Positions 26,937 to 34,945 of a DNA stretch of 64,000 bases are shown one piece after another (position 1 is the stretch's first letter; every line of letters begins with the position of its first letter). The stretch covers positions 15,144-79,143 of the forward strand of contig CADADE010000012.1 in assembly GCA_902786615.1 (NCBI GenBank), read 5' to 3'. The notes below the pieces were generated by a model. The model saw nothing but the letters and a program-made list of their open reading frames with translations, was not told the origin of the DNA and searched no databases. Source of the stretch: Oscillospiraceae bacterium. Lineage in GTDB: Bacteria > Bacillota_A > Clostridia > Oscillospirales > Oscillospiraceae. The position numbers were made by a program, and so were the translations under genes.

Positions 26937-27498
26937 AAAACGCCTGGGTCTCGCCCTCTGCGGGTCCTACTGCACCTATGAGCAGGTCTTCCGCGCGGCG
27001 GAGGGGCTGCGGGAGAGCTTCGATCTCATACCCCTCATGAGCGAGACCGCCGCAAGCACCGACACGCGCTTCGGAACGTCAGCGGAAAACCTGCGCCGTC
27101 TTGCGGCCCTCGCCGGGAAGCCGGTGGTGCACAGCATCGCCGAGGCGGAGCCCCTCGGGCCGAAGACGCCCATGGATGCGCTTTTGATCGCTCCCTGCAC
27201 GGGCAGCACCCTGGCAAAGCTCGCCCTCGGCCTCACCGACAGCGCCGTCGCCATGGCGGCGAAGGCCCATCTCAGAAACGGCAGGCCCCTGGTCATCGCC
27301 TTTTCCACCAACGACGGCCTCTCCGGCTCGGCGGAGAACATCGCCCGGCTCTTAAACCGCAAGCACGTCTACTTTGTCCCCTTTCGCCAGGACGATCCGG
27401 AAAAGAAGCCGCGCTCGCTCCAGGCGGATTTCTCGCTTCTCGGCGATACCGTGGAGGCCGCGCTGCGCGGGGAACAGCTCCAGCCCATTTTGAGGTAA
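26926..27498 (+). CDS. dpaB: Dipicolinate synthase subunit B
   Basis: 190-residue flavoprotein-like partner of DpaA (SpoVFB type). It begins KRLGLALCGSYCTYEQVF, a flavoprotein/decarboxylase-like nucleotide fold, and contains DALLIAPCTGSTLAKLALG and the SAENIARLLNRKHVYFVPF segment typical of the family. Length is normal. It starts inside the end of dpaA (AAAGGATGG context), so the subunits are made in step. A hairpin that is part of a larger repeat follows at 27509. Confidence 0.93.
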   Translation: MEHKKRLGLALCGSYCTYEQVFRAAEGLRESFDLIPLMSETAASTDTRFGTSAENLRRLAALAGKPVVHSIAEAEPLGPKTPMDALLIAPCTGSTLAKLALGLTDSAVAMAAKAHLRNGRPLVIAFSTNDGLSGSAENIARLLNRKHVYFVPFRQDDPEKKPRSLQADFSLLGDTVEAALRGEQLQPILR

Positions 27499-27499
27499 T

Positions 27500-27705
27500 A
27501 CCGGCAAAACGACGTTTTTTGCACCCGTCTGCAGGCGCAAAAAACGTCGTCTCTTTCTATTATATTCTTTAGGCAACACCGCACAATCCGCCTTCGGCAT
27601 CTTTCGGAAAAATCGCGCTCTGATTTTGTCACTTTTTCTTGCAATACACAAAGTATTCCTGCGAAAAACTGCCTTCATCAGAACCCAATTTTTCTCGAAA
27701 TCTGC
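27500..27705. repeat. Probable dispersed intergenic repeat between dpaB and folA
   Basis: About 200 AT-richer bases with no convincing gene. They open with the 14-base inverted repeat at 27509-27550 and continue with GGCAACACCGCACAATCCGC, a long pyrimidine-rich middle and TTTTTCTCGAAATC near the end. I recall near-identical sequence in many gut Oscillospiraceae intergenic regions, where it is often mis-called as short basic hypothetical proteins. That memory is the main support. Confidence 0.45.
27509..27556 (+). terminator. Terminator-like hairpin after dpaB
   Basis: ACGACGTTTTTTGC (27509-27522) and GCAAAAAACGTCGT (27537-27550), 14-base loop, then CTCTTTCT. The stem itself is T/A-rich, so it can stop transcription from either side. 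Confidence 0.65.
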
Positions 27706-27711
27706 TTGCCT

Positions 27712-28194
27712 TTATTTTATTCTCTCGTAGGTCACAAAGCGGTATTTGAGGCCGTTTTCCTCCTGCCAGTCGCCGGCCTCGCGCACGCGAAAGGCGGGGG
27801 ATTCGTCCAGGTTTTCAAAGTAGCTGTCGGAGGGCGGCGCGGCGTCGAGCTGTGTCACATGCACCGTATCGACCCAGGGGAGCAGCTGCCGGTAAACGGA
27901 CGCCCCGCCGATCACAAGCGCGCGGGGGTACTTTGCCGCGAGGGCGACGGCCTCCTCGGGCGTATGGGCAAGCTCCGCCCCCTCGATGGGAAGCGCCTGC
28001 CTTGTGAGGACAATATTCTGCCGCCCTTTGAGGGGTCTGCCGCCGGGAAAGTCCGCGAGCGTGCGGCGGCCCACAATGACGGCGGCGCCCATGGTTTTTT
28101 CCTTGAAGTGCGCCCGGTCGGCCTTTAGCACCAGCTGCTGCGTCCCCTCGCAGCCGATGCCCCAGTCGGAAAAGACGGCGACGATCGCTTCCAT
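27712..28194 (-). CDS. folA: Dihydrofolate reductase
   Basis: 160-residue NADPH-dependent reductase that regenerates tetrahydrofolate after thymidylate synthase. Family positions are visible: WGIGCEGTQQL loop, the substrate-binding Asp in KADRAHFKEKTMG, AAVIVGRRTLADFPGGRPL, NIVLTR and VIGGASVYRQLL. The C-terminal beta strand ends YRFVTYERIK. It lies 13 bases downstream of thyA, the enzyme that consumes its cofactor, in one operon. The 3' side runs into the dispersed repeat at 27500-27705, and no separate strong terminator is seen. Confidence 0.96.
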   Translation of the reverse strand: MEAIVAVFSDWGIGCEGTQQLVLKADRAHFKEKTMGAAVIVGRRTLADFPGGRPLKGRQNIVLTRQALPIEGAELAHTPEEAVALAAKYPRALVIGGASVYRQLLPWVDTVHVTQLDAAPPSDSYFENLDESPAFRVREAGDWQEENGLKYRFVTYERIK

Positions 28195-28207
28195 GCCCGC
28201 GCCCCCC

Positions 28208-29038
28208 TTACAGCGCCACCGGGATCTTCCCGGTGAAGTCGCTGTATTCGTAGCCCTCCATGGTAAAGCTGTCGCGGGTGAATTTGTAGAAGTCCGTGAC
28301 CGCGGGGTCGAGCCGGAAGGTCGGGGCGGGCTTCGGCTCGTTGCGGAGGAGCTCCTTCACCATGTCCACGTGCCGGTCGTAAATGTGCGCGTCGGCAATC
28401 ACGTGCACCAGCTCTCCGGGCTTGAGACTGGAGACCTGGGCCATCATCAGCGTCAGCACCGCGTACTGCACCACGTTCCAGTTGTTGGCCGTCAGCATGT
28501 CCTGGCTGCGCTGGTTCAAAATCGCGTTGAGCCTGTCGCCCGTCACGTTGAAGGTCATCGAGTAGGCGCAGGGGTAGAGCGCCATCTCGGAGAGGTCGGC
28601 AAAGTTATAGAGATTGGTCATGATGCGCCGCGAGGCGGGGTTGTGCTTCAAGTCCCAGAGCACCTTGTCCACCTGATCCATATCCCCCTCGGGGTAGTGG
28701 TGCTTCACGCCGAGCTGGTAGCCGTAGGCCTTGCCGATGCTGCCGTTCTCGTCGGCCCAGGCGTCCCAGACGCGGGTGCGCAGATCGTGGACATTGTTGC
28801 TCTTTAATTGCCAGATCCACAGCAGCTCGTCGATCGCGGACTTCCAGAAAATGCGGCGGATGGTGAGGATGGGAAACTCCTCCGCCAGATCATAGCGGTT
28901 GACCACGCAGAATTTTTTGATGGTGTGGGCGGGGGTGCCGTCCTCCCAGCGGGTGCGCACGGCCCGGTCCGTGTCCCAGACCCCGTGCGCCAATATGTCT
29001 TTGCAGTTTTGAATAAAGAGTTCGTCAGCTCTGCTCAT
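28208..29038 (-). CDS. thyA: Thymidylate synthase
   Basis: 276-residue enzyme that methylates dUMP to dTMP using methylene-tetrahydrofolate. Catalytic Cys is in MALYPCAYSMTFNV, followed by the dUMP-binding NQRSQDMLTANNWNV segment and IADAHIYDRHVD. The classic ThyA motif is P-C-H; here the residue after Cys is Ala, a form I recall from clostridial ThyA proteins. Length is normal for the short type. It is first in the thyA-folA operon with its own promoter at 29068-29096, which is back-to-back with the promoter of the sugar cluster. Confidence 0.94.
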   Translation of the reverse strand: MSRADELFIQNCKDILAHGVWDTDRAVRTRWEDGTPAHTIKKFCVVNRYDLAEEFPILTIRRIFWKSAIDELLWIWQLKSNNVHDLRTRVWDAWADENGSIGKAYGYQLGVKHHYPEGDMDQVDKVLWDLKHNPASRRIMTNLYNFADLSEMALYPCAYSMTFNVTGDRLNAILNQRSQDMLTANNWNVVQYAVLTLMMAQVSSLKPGELVHVIADAHIYDRHVDMVKELLRNEPKPAPTFRLDPAVTDFYKFTRDSFTMEGYEYSDFTGKIPVAL

Positions 29039-29067
29039 CGTTTTACCTCGTTTTATATGATGGCGCT

Positions 29068-29096
29068 ATTGTACCATGTCCGCCGCCGCCCTGCAA
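29068..29096 (-). promoter_or_regulatory. Promoter of thyA-folA
   Basis: On the - strand, TTGCAG (29091-29096), 17-base spacer, TACAAT (29068-29073). Confidence 0.7.
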
Positions 29097-29144
29097 GGGA
29101 AACCGCGCGGTGTACGCTTTTCCCGGCGGATATGCCGAAAAACC

Positions 29145-29173
29145 TTGTAAAACGCCCCTATTGTTGGTATAAT
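29145..29173 (+). promoter_or_regulatory. Promoter of the surface-sugar cluster
   Basis: TTGTAA (29145-29150), 17-base spacer, TATAAT (29168-29173), about 50 bases upstream of the aminotransferase start. The five genes that follow are tightly packed, with no other promoter seen. Confidence 0.8.
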
Positions 29174-29222
29174 AAAAAGACAATTGTTATGCACAGCGTT
29201 TCAGAAAGAAAGGAGCAAACCC

Positions 29223-30353
29223 ATGATCTGCTTCAACGTCCCGCCCTGCACGGGCAACGAGATAAAATATATTGCCGAGGCCGTGGCTTCCCACAAAATC
29301 TGCGGCGACGGGCAGTTTACCAAAAAATGCAGCGAGTGGCTGGAAGAGCGCTTCCATGCCCACAAGGTGCTGCTGACCACCTCCGGCACCACCGCCCTGG
29401 ATATGGCGAGCCTCCTGTGTGAGCTTCAGCCCGGGGACGAGGTGATCCTTCCGAGCTTCACCTTCTCCTCCTCCGCCACCGCCTTTGTCAACTACGGGGC
29501 AAGGCTCGCCTTCGTGGACGTGCGCCCCGACACCATGAATATCGACGAGACGAAGATCGAGGCTGCGATCACCGACAAAACAAAGGCCATCCTCGTCATG
29601 CACTACGCGGGCGTGGCCTGCGAGATGGACACGATTATGGACATTGCCCGGCGGCACGGCCTTCTGGTCGTGGAGGACGCGGCCCAGGGCGTCATGAGCA
29701 CTTACAAGGGCAGGGCCCTCGGCACCATCGGGGACTTCGGCTGCTACTCCTTCCATGAGACGAAAAACTACTCCATGGGCGAGGGCGGCGCGGTGCTCAT
29801 CAACAACCCCGCCTATGTGGAGCGGGCCGAGATCCTGCGCGAAAAGGGCACCAACCGCACGCGCTTCTTCCGCGGTCAGGTGGACAAGTACACCTGGGTC
29901 GATATCGGCGACAGCTTCCTGCCCTCTGAACTGAACGCCGCCTATCTCTGGGCGCAGCTTGAAATGGCGGACGCAATCAACAACGATCGCCTCGCAAGCT
30001 GGAACGCCTATCGCACTGCGTTTGACGATCTGGAGGCAAAGGGACTTGTCGAGCTGCCGGTCATTCCGGAGGGCTGCGTCCACAACGCCCACATGTTCTA
30101 TCTCAAGTGCCGCGACCTCACCGAGCGCACGGCCCTGATCCGATTCCTGCGGGAGCGGGACATCCTCGCGGTGTTCCACTATGTGCCGCTGCACTCGGCC
30201 CCGGCGGGACTGCGCTTCGGCCGCTTCGCGGGCGAGGACCGCTATACCACGGCGGAGTCCGACAGGCTGGTGCGCCTGCCGCTCTACTACGGCCTGACGG
30301 AAGAGGACCGGGAGAAGGTCATCGCCGCCGTGCGGGACTTTTACGGAGCGTAA
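29223..30353 (+). CDS. rffA: RffA/WecE-type dTDP-4-keto-6-deoxyhexose aminotransferase
   Basis: 376-residue fold-type I PLP enzyme of the DegT/DnrJ/EryC1 family. It resembles E. coli RffA (WecE) along its whole length: CGDGQFTKKCSEWLEERF, GDEVILPSFTFSSSATAF, DVRPDTMNIDETKIEAAI, CEMDTIM, VVEDAAQGVMSTYKGRALG, and the PLP lysine in SFHETKNYS. RffA transfers an amino group to dTDP-4-keto-6-deoxyglucose, giving a 4-amino-4,6-dideoxygalactose nucleotide. The ribosome binding site AAAGGAG supports the ATG at 29223. It is the first gene of a five-gene unit with an acetyltransferase, two glycosyltransferases and an ATP-grasp enzyme, so its product likely feeds a surface glycan. No rmlA or rmlB gene is in view. 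Confidence 0.9.
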   Translation: MICFNVPPCTGNEIKYIAEAVASHKICGDGQFTKKCSEWLEERFHAHKVLLTTSGTTALDMASLLCELQPGDEVILPSFTFSSSATAFVNYGARLAFVDVRPDTMNIDETKIEAAITDKTKAILVMHYAGVACEMDTIMDIARRHGLLVVEDAAQGVMSTYKGRALGTIGDFGCYSFHETKNYSMGEGGAVLINNPAYVERAEILREKGTNRTRFFRGQVDKYTWVDIGDSFLPSELNAAYLWAQLEMADAINNDRLASWNAYRTAFDDLEAKGLVELPVIPEGCVHNAHMFYLKCRDLTERTALIRFLRERDILAVFHYVPLHSAPAGLRFGRFAGEDRYTTAESDRLVRLPLYYGLTEEDREKVIAAVRDFYGA

Positions 30354-30355
30354 CG

Positions 30356-30904
30356 ATGCTGCATCTGAAAACAACGGAGCTGCCGGTCATCAACGGGGAA
30401 AAGCTCAGCCTGCGCCCCATCACGGACGCGGATACGGCGGACATCGTCCGCTGGCGAAATGATCCCGAGGTCTGGAAATACTTCCTCTTCCGGGACCCGT
30501 TTACCCCCGAAATGCACCGGGCGTGGCTCAAAAACAGGGTAGAGACCGGCAAGGTCATCCAGTATATCATCGTGGAGCGGGAAAGCGGCCAAAGCGTCGG
30601 CAGCGTCTATTTCCGCGACGTGGATGAGAAAAACGAGTCCGCCGAGTACGGCATCTTTATCGGCGAACCCTGGGCCAGAGGCTGCGGCATCGGCACCGAG
30701 ACGGCGCGGCTCTTCACGGCCTTCGGGCTGGACGTGCTGCGCCTGCACCGCATCTCCCTCAAGGTGCTGGGGGGCAACGCCGTCGCGCAGCGCAGCTATG
30801 AAAAGGCGGGCTTTCGCAGAGAGGGCGTCTTCCGTGATTACGTGAAGCTCGACGGAAAATTTACCGACGTGGTCTTCATGGCGAGGCTGGCAGAGGAGGA
30901 ATAA
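30356..30904 (+). CDS. GNAT-family N-acetyltransferase (RimJ/RimL-like)
   Basis: 182-residue acetyltransferase. It opens with LSLRPITDADTADIVRWRND, typical of the RimJ/RimL branch. The acetyl-CoA loop appears as WARGCGIGTETARLF, and the family end LGGNAVAQRSYEKAGFRREG is present. It begins two bases after the aminotransferase stop and ends three bases before the next gene. Coming directly after an RffA-type enzyme, it could acetylate the new 4-amino group of the sugar nucleotide, as WecD does in E. coli, although it is not a close WecD relative by eye. Acetylation of a protein or of another amino sugar cannot be excluded. Confidence 0.85.
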   Translation: MLHLKTTELPVINGEKLSLRPITDADTADIVRWRNDPEVWKYFLFRDPFTPEMHRAWLKNRVETGKVIQYIIVERESGQSVGSVYFRDVDEKNESAEYGIFIGEPWARGCGIGTETARLFTAFGLDVLRLHRISLKVLGGNAVAQRSYEKAGFRREGVFRDYVKLDGKFTDVVFMARLAEEE

Positions 30905-30907
30905 AGC

Positions 30908-31840
30908 ATGCGCCTGGTATCCTTTGTGATTCCCTGTTACCGCTCGGCCCATACCATCGGCGGCGTGGTGGAGGAGCTCAAAACCGCCATGGCGAAGCTC
31001 CCGGAGTACGCTTCGGAGTATGTCCTGGTCAACGACTGCTCCCCCGACAATACCTTTGCGGTGCTGCGGGAGCTTGCGGAGAAAAACGACAACATCACCG
31101 CGGTGGACCTCGCCAAGAACTTCGGCCAGCACGCGGCCATCATGGCGGGACTCAAACACACGGCGGGGGAGATCGTGGTCTGCCTCGACGACGACGGGCA
31201 GACCCCCGGCAGCGAGGTGGACAAGCTCCTCAAAAAGCTGGACGAGGGCTACGATGTGGTCTACGCCGAATACGCCCATAAGCAGCACGCGGCCTGGCGC
31301 AATGTCGGCACCGTGCTCAATAACCGCATGACCGAAATCATGCTCGGCAAACCCAGGGAGCTCACCATCACAAGCTACTTTGCCATGCGCCGCTTCGTGG
31401 TGGAGGAGATGCTGGTCTATAAAAACTGCTACCCCTATGTCGAGGGGCTGATCCTGCGCGCCACCCGGCGCATCGGCACCGTGCCGGTCACCCACCGGGC
31501 GCGCGAGGAGGGCGAGAGCGGCTATAACTTCGTCAAGCTCTTCTCCCTCTGGATGAACGGCTTCACCTCCTTCTCGGTCAAACCCCTGCGCATTGCGACC
31601 TGGTGCGGCGGCGTCGCCGCCCTGCTGGGCTTCCTCTATTTTATCGTCATCATTGTCAAACACTTTGTGGACAGCTCCATCCCCGAGGGCTGGGCTTCCA
31701 CCATGGCGCTGATGCTGCTGCTGGGCGGCATCATTCTGCTGGTGCTCGGCATGATCGGCGAATATATCGGGCGCATCTACATGTGCATCAACGCCTCGCC
31801 CCAGTATGTGGAGCGGCAGGTCATCCGAAAGCGGGGCTGA
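30908..31840 (+). CDS. GT2 polyprenyl-phosphate glycosyltransferase, paralogue 1
   Basis: 310-residue membrane glycosyltransferase. The GT-A domain (SFVIPCYRSAHTIGGVVEEL, VLVNDCSPDNTF, DDD metal motif in VVCLDDDGQTP) is followed by two C-terminal transmembrane helices (about 228-250 and 265-290). This layout is that of GtrB, ArnC and dolichol-phosphate mannose synthase-like enzymes, which move a sugar from a nucleotide to undecaprenyl phosphate. The conserved amphipathic segment NGFTSFSVKPLRIA lies between domain and helices. A strong ribosome binding site (AGGAGG) precedes it. Paralogue 2 at 33016 is roughly 60 percent identical. The ATP-grasp gene follows after 9 bases. Donor sugar unknown; the RffA product is a fair guess. 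Confidence 0.9.
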   Translation: MRLVSFVIPCYRSAHTIGGVVEELKTAMAKLPEYASEYVLVNDCSPDNTFAVLRELAEKNDNITAVDLAKNFGQHAAIMAGLKHTAGEIVVCLDDDGQTPGSEVDKLLKKLDEGYDVVYAEYAHKQHAAWRNVGTVLNNRMTEIMLGKPRELTITSYFAMRRFVVEEMLVYKNCYPYVEGLILRATRRIGTVPVTHRAREEGESGYNFVKLFSLWMNGFTSFSVKPLRIATWCGGVAALLGFLYFIVIIVKHFVDSSIPEGWASTMALMLLLGGIILLVLGMIGEYIGRIYMCINASPQYVERQVIRKRG

Positions 31841-31849
31841 GGAGCGGCT

Positions 31850-33010
31850 ATGAAACCATCTATCATCATCATCGGCGCCAACGATTTTCAAAATCAGCTC
31901 ATCCTGGAGGCGAAGGCCCTGGGCTATACCACCCATGTCTTTGCCTGGCAGTGCGGCGACGTGGGCGAAAAAACGGCGGATTACTTCTATCCCGTGAGCA
32001 TCGTGGAGAAGGAGCGCATCCTGGACATTGCCCGCGCCATCCGGCCTGCGGGCGTGTGCTCCATCGCCTCCGACCTCGCCGCCATCACGGTCAATTTTGT
32101 GGCTGAGGGGCTGGGGCTCACGGGAAACGGCATGGTCAGCGCCATGGACGCCACCAACAAGCACCGCATGCGCCTGGCCTTTGAGCGGGCGGGCCTCCCC
32201 TCGTGCAAAAGCGTTCTCGTGGAGCCGGACACGGATCTCGCGGCTCTGCCGCTAAGATATCCGCTGATCGTCAAGCCCACCGACCGCTCCGGCAGCCGGG
32301 GCATCTATAAGGTCAGCAGACCCGAAGAGCTGCCCGCGGCCGTCGCCCTTGCGCGCGAGCCCTCCTTTGAAAAAAAGGTGCTGGCGGAGGAATTTGCCGA
32401 GGGGCGGGAGTACAGCGTGGAATACCTCTCCTGGCAGGGAGAACACCACTTCCTCGCGGTGACGGAAAAGTTCACCACCGGCGCGCCTCTCTTTGTGGAG
32501 ACAGGCCATCTCCAGCCGCCGGAGCACATGGACGCCGGAACCCTGGCGAAGATCCGGGCCCTGGTTCCCAGGGTGCTGGACAGCCTGGGTGTCCGGTACG
32601 GCGCGTCGCACACCGAGCTGAAGATCGACGACAAGGGCGAGATTCGCCTCATTGAATGCGGGGCCCGCATGGGCGGGGACTGCATCGGCTCGGATCTGGT
32701 AAAGCTCTCCACGGGCGTAGACTTTGTGCGCGCCGTGATTGAGACGGCCTGCGGCGTCGAGCCGCGGCTCGAGGCGGCGGGGGAAAAGCGCGTCGCGGCG
32801 GTCCGCTTCCTCTTTAACGCGGCGGATCTGGACGCCCTGGAGCGCATCCGGAGAGAGAACCCGGAGGCCCTTTACCGGGTGAGCGAGATCCTGCCCATCG
32901 ACGGGCGCGAGATCCGCGACAGCTCCACCCGCTACGGCTACTACATCCTCACGGCGGATTCCCCGCTAAAGATGAAGGCGCTGCTGCAAAAAGCCGCGCT
33001 AATGGAGTGA
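31850..33010 (+). CDS. ATP-grasp ligase-like enzyme in the sugar cluster
   Basis: 386-residue ATP-grasp protein. An N-terminal preATP-grasp Rossmann-like part (SIIIIGANDFQNQLILEAKA, SIASDLAAITVNFVAEGLGL) is followed by the ATP-grasp domain: YPLIVKPTDRSGSRGIYKV (phosphate-binding loop region), LAEEFAEGREYSVEYL, and the Mg-binding end LIECGARMGGDCIGSDL. The family joins a carboxylate to an amine, as in PurK/carbamoyl-phosphate synthase relatives and many amino-acid ligases. Between two glycosyltransferase genes and after an aminotransferase, it could attach an amino acid or other acid to an amino sugar. That is inference; no substrate-specific signature is visible. Confidence 0.85.
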   Translation: MKPSIIIIGANDFQNQLILEAKALGYTTHVFAWQCGDVGEKTADYFYPVSIVEKERILDIARAIRPAGVCSIASDLAAITVNFVAEGLGLTGNGMVSAMDATNKHRMRLAFERAGLPSCKSVLVEPDTDLAALPLRYPLIVKPTDRSGSRGIYKVSRPEELPAAVALAREPSFEKKVLAEEFAEGREYSVEYLSWQGEHHFLAVTEKFTTGAPLFVETGHLQPPEHMDAGTLAKIRALVPRVLDSLGVRYGASHTELKIDDKGEIRLIECGARMGGDCIGSDLVKLSTGVDFVRAVIETACGVEPRLEAAGEKRVAAVRFLFNAADLDALERIRRENPEALYRVSEILPIDGREIRDSSTRYGYYILTADSPLKMKALLQKAALME

Positions 33011-33015
33011 CTTTT

Positions 33016-33957
33016 ATGAAGCTTGTATCCTTTGTAATCCCCTGCTACCGCTCGGCGAAGACCGTCGGGGCGGTCACGGCGGAGATCGGCGGAGCCATGG
33101 CAAAGCTCAGCCAGTATGAGTATGAGATCGTGCTGGTCAACGACTGCTCCCCGGACGATACCTTTGCCGTGATCCGCGAGCTTGCGGCGAAGGACCGGCA
33201 CATCGCGGCGGTCGACCTCGCCAAGAACTTCGGCCAGCACGCGGCGCTCATGTGCGGCATGCGCAGGGCGAGGGGGGACTATATCGTCTGTCTCGACGAT
33301 GACGGGCAGACCCCCGCCGACGAGGTGGGCAAGCTCCTCGAAAAGCTGGAGGAGGGCTATGACGTGGTCTATGCCTCCTATGCCGACAAGCAGGAGTCGG
33401 GCTTCCGCCAATTCGGGAGCTTCGTTAACCGCCGCATGACCGAGATCATGCTGGGCAAGCCGAAGGAGCTGGAGCTCACCAGCTACTTTGCCGCCCGACG
33501 CTTTATCGTGGACGAGATGCTGCGCTATGAGCACTGCTATCCCTATGTGATGGGGCTGGTGCTGCGCTCCACCAAGCGCATCTGCAATGTGCCGGTGTCC
33601 CACCGGGCGCGGGAGCAGGGCCGCTCCGGCTACACGTTCTCAAAGCTGCTCGGCCTGTGGATGAACGGTTTTACCTCCTTCTCGGTCAAACCCCTGCGCA
33701 TTGCCACCTATTCCGGGGCGTTTCTCGCCCTCGTCGGCTTTCTCTACGCCCTTGTGGTGCTGGTCCGCCGCTTCACGGTGAACCTCGCCCCCGTGGGCTG
33801 GACGACGACCACCATCCTGATCCTTATCATCGGGGGGCTGAATCTGCTGCTGCTCGGCCTCGTGGGCGAATATGTGGGCCGGGTCTTCATGTGCGTCAAC
33901 GTCACGCCCCAGTATGTCGAGCGGGAATATATCCCCGCGGAAGAACAACAAAAATGA
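33016..33957 (+). CDS. GT2 polyprenyl-phosphate glycosyltransferase, paralogue 2
   Basis: 313-residue paralogue of the enzyme at 30908, about 60 percent identical by eye over the full length. It has the same SFVIPCYRSA start, IVCLDDDGQTP metal site, LWMNGFTSFSVKPLRIAT linker and two C-terminal membrane helices. GGAG before the ATG at 33016 fixes the start; an in-frame GTG at 33007 overlaps the previous stop. The paralogues differ most in the N-terminal helices and in the loop around residues 125-135, which may set donor choice. The last residues (QQK and stop) are encoded in the arm of the terminator at 33946. The GtrB/ArnC-like function is inferred from layout. Confidence 0.9.
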   Translation: MKLVSFVIPCYRSAKTVGAVTAEIGGAMAKLSQYEYEIVLVNDCSPDDTFAVIRELAAKDRHIAAVDLAKNFGQHAALMCGMRRARGDYIVCLDDDGQTPADEVGKLLEKLEEGYDVVYASYADKQESGFRQFGSFVNRRMTEIMLGKPKELELTSYFAARRFIVDEMLRYEHCYPYVMGLVLRSTKRICNVPVSHRAREQGRSGYTFSKLLGLWMNGFTSFSVKPLRIATYSGAFLALVGFLYALVVLVRRFTVNLAPVGWTTTTILILIIGGLNLLLLGLVGEYVGRVFMCVNVTPQYVEREYIPAEEQQK

Positions 33958-33985
33958 TCGGCCTTACAGCCGATCATTTTTGTTG
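33946..33985. terminator. 17-base perfect palindromic terminator holding both convergent stop codons
   Basis: Arms 33946-33962 and 33969-33985 are perfectly complementary with a 6-base loop. Each arm reads CAACAAAAATGA on its own sense strand, so it encodes the last residues and stop of both the glycosyltransferase (+) and the acyltransferase (-). Confidence 0.92.
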
Positions 33986-34933
33986 CGCGGAGAGCCTTTC
34001 CCAGAGGCGGGACACGCCGCACAGGAGCGCCGTAAAAAGCGCCGTGAGCGGGAGAAACAGCAACGGCGGCTTTTCCAGCGCGAGGAAGTGGGCGAGGTAG
34101 ATTTCAAAGGTAACGCCGCCGAGCGCGCCGAGCGCCCGGTTCACCGCGCGCCCCGTCCGCAGACGTGAAAGCCATCCCGACACGACGGCGACGAGCACGC
34201 AGAGTCCCGGCGCCATCAGCAGCATGGGATACCAGGCGAGCCCGCAGTCCCACATCTGCGCGGGGAAAAAGCGCGGACTCACCCGGACCAGCGCCGCGCC
34301 CACCGGGACGAGAGCCAAAAGCAGCGCAAGCTCCGCTTTTGTGAGACTCTCCCGCCGTTTGCTTTCGGCGGCAAAGAGCATGCCGACAAAGAAAACGGGC
34401 AGGCGCGTTACCATGATGATGAGCTGGGTGTCTCCCCAAAAGGCGACGGAGAAGAGCAGCAGCGCAAGCACCGCGGCGACGGCCTTCGCGCGGCGGCCGC
34501 AGCTCTCGGCCAGCGGGGCGAGCCACGGCGTAAGCGCATAGCTCAGCCACATGCCGGAGACATACCAGTTAAAGGCGGGCGCGAGCGCGAGAAAGCCCTG
34601 CACGCCGAAGAGATTGGCCAGCGCCGCCGGGAGCGTGATCCCTCCGCCCGCAGCCTGCAGAACGATCCAGACCAGAATGAAGGGCAGGTACGCCGGCAGG
34701 ATACGCTCAGCCCGCCGCCGCAGAAAGGAGACGGGGTCGCGCTCGCGCAGGTAGGAGAAGAAGCAGCCGACGCCGGAGGCGAAGAAAAAGATATCCACGC
34801 CCACATAGCAGAACCCGGCCGCCTGCTTGAGCAGACCCTCCGGCAGCGCGCCCTTGTTGTGGTAGAGCAGGATCAGCAGGATGGCGAGGGCCATGCTGCT
34901 TTTCCGATATTGAAAGAGACTCCGAAAACGCAA
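33974..34933 (-). CDS. Membrane acyltransferase, family 3 (OafA-like)
   Basis: 319-residue protein with about nine to ten hydrophobic segments and the Acyltransferase_3 pattern: a histidine in the first helix (LLILLYHNKGALPEG), then YVGVDIFFFASGVGCFF and RRAERILPAYLPFIL. Members move acetyl or succinyl groups from the cytosol onto surface sugars. It probably starts with TTG at 34933 (AAGGATG upstream); an internal ATG at 34894 is the alternative and would remove the first thirteen residues. It lies 12 bases after a small membrane protein gene on the same strand and is convergent with the sugar cluster, so it may decorate the same glycan. The last codons lie in the shared terminator. Confidence 0.85.
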   Translation of the reverse strand: MRFRSLFQYRKSSMALAILLILLYHNKGALPEGLLKQAAGFCYVGVDIFFFASGVGCFFSYLRERDPVSFLRRRAERILPAYLPFILVWIVLQAAGGGITLPAALANLFGVQGFLALAPAFNWYVSGMWLSYALTPWLAPLAESCGRRAKAVAAVLALLLFSVAFWGDTQLIIMVTRLPVFFVGMLFAAESKRRESLTKAELALLLALVPVGAALVRVSPRFFPAQMWDCGLAWYPMLLMAPGLCVLVAVVSGWLSRLRTGRAVNRALGALGGVTFEIYLAHFLALEKPPLLFLPLTALFTALLCGVSRLWERLSAQQK

Positions 34934-34945
34934 GCGCTCACATCC

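Noticed and set aside
27352..27678. Basic hypothetical protein on the - strand after folA
   Set aside because: It spans the repeat and the antisense of dpaB, and has no ribosome binding site; it is more likely a translation of repeat sequence.
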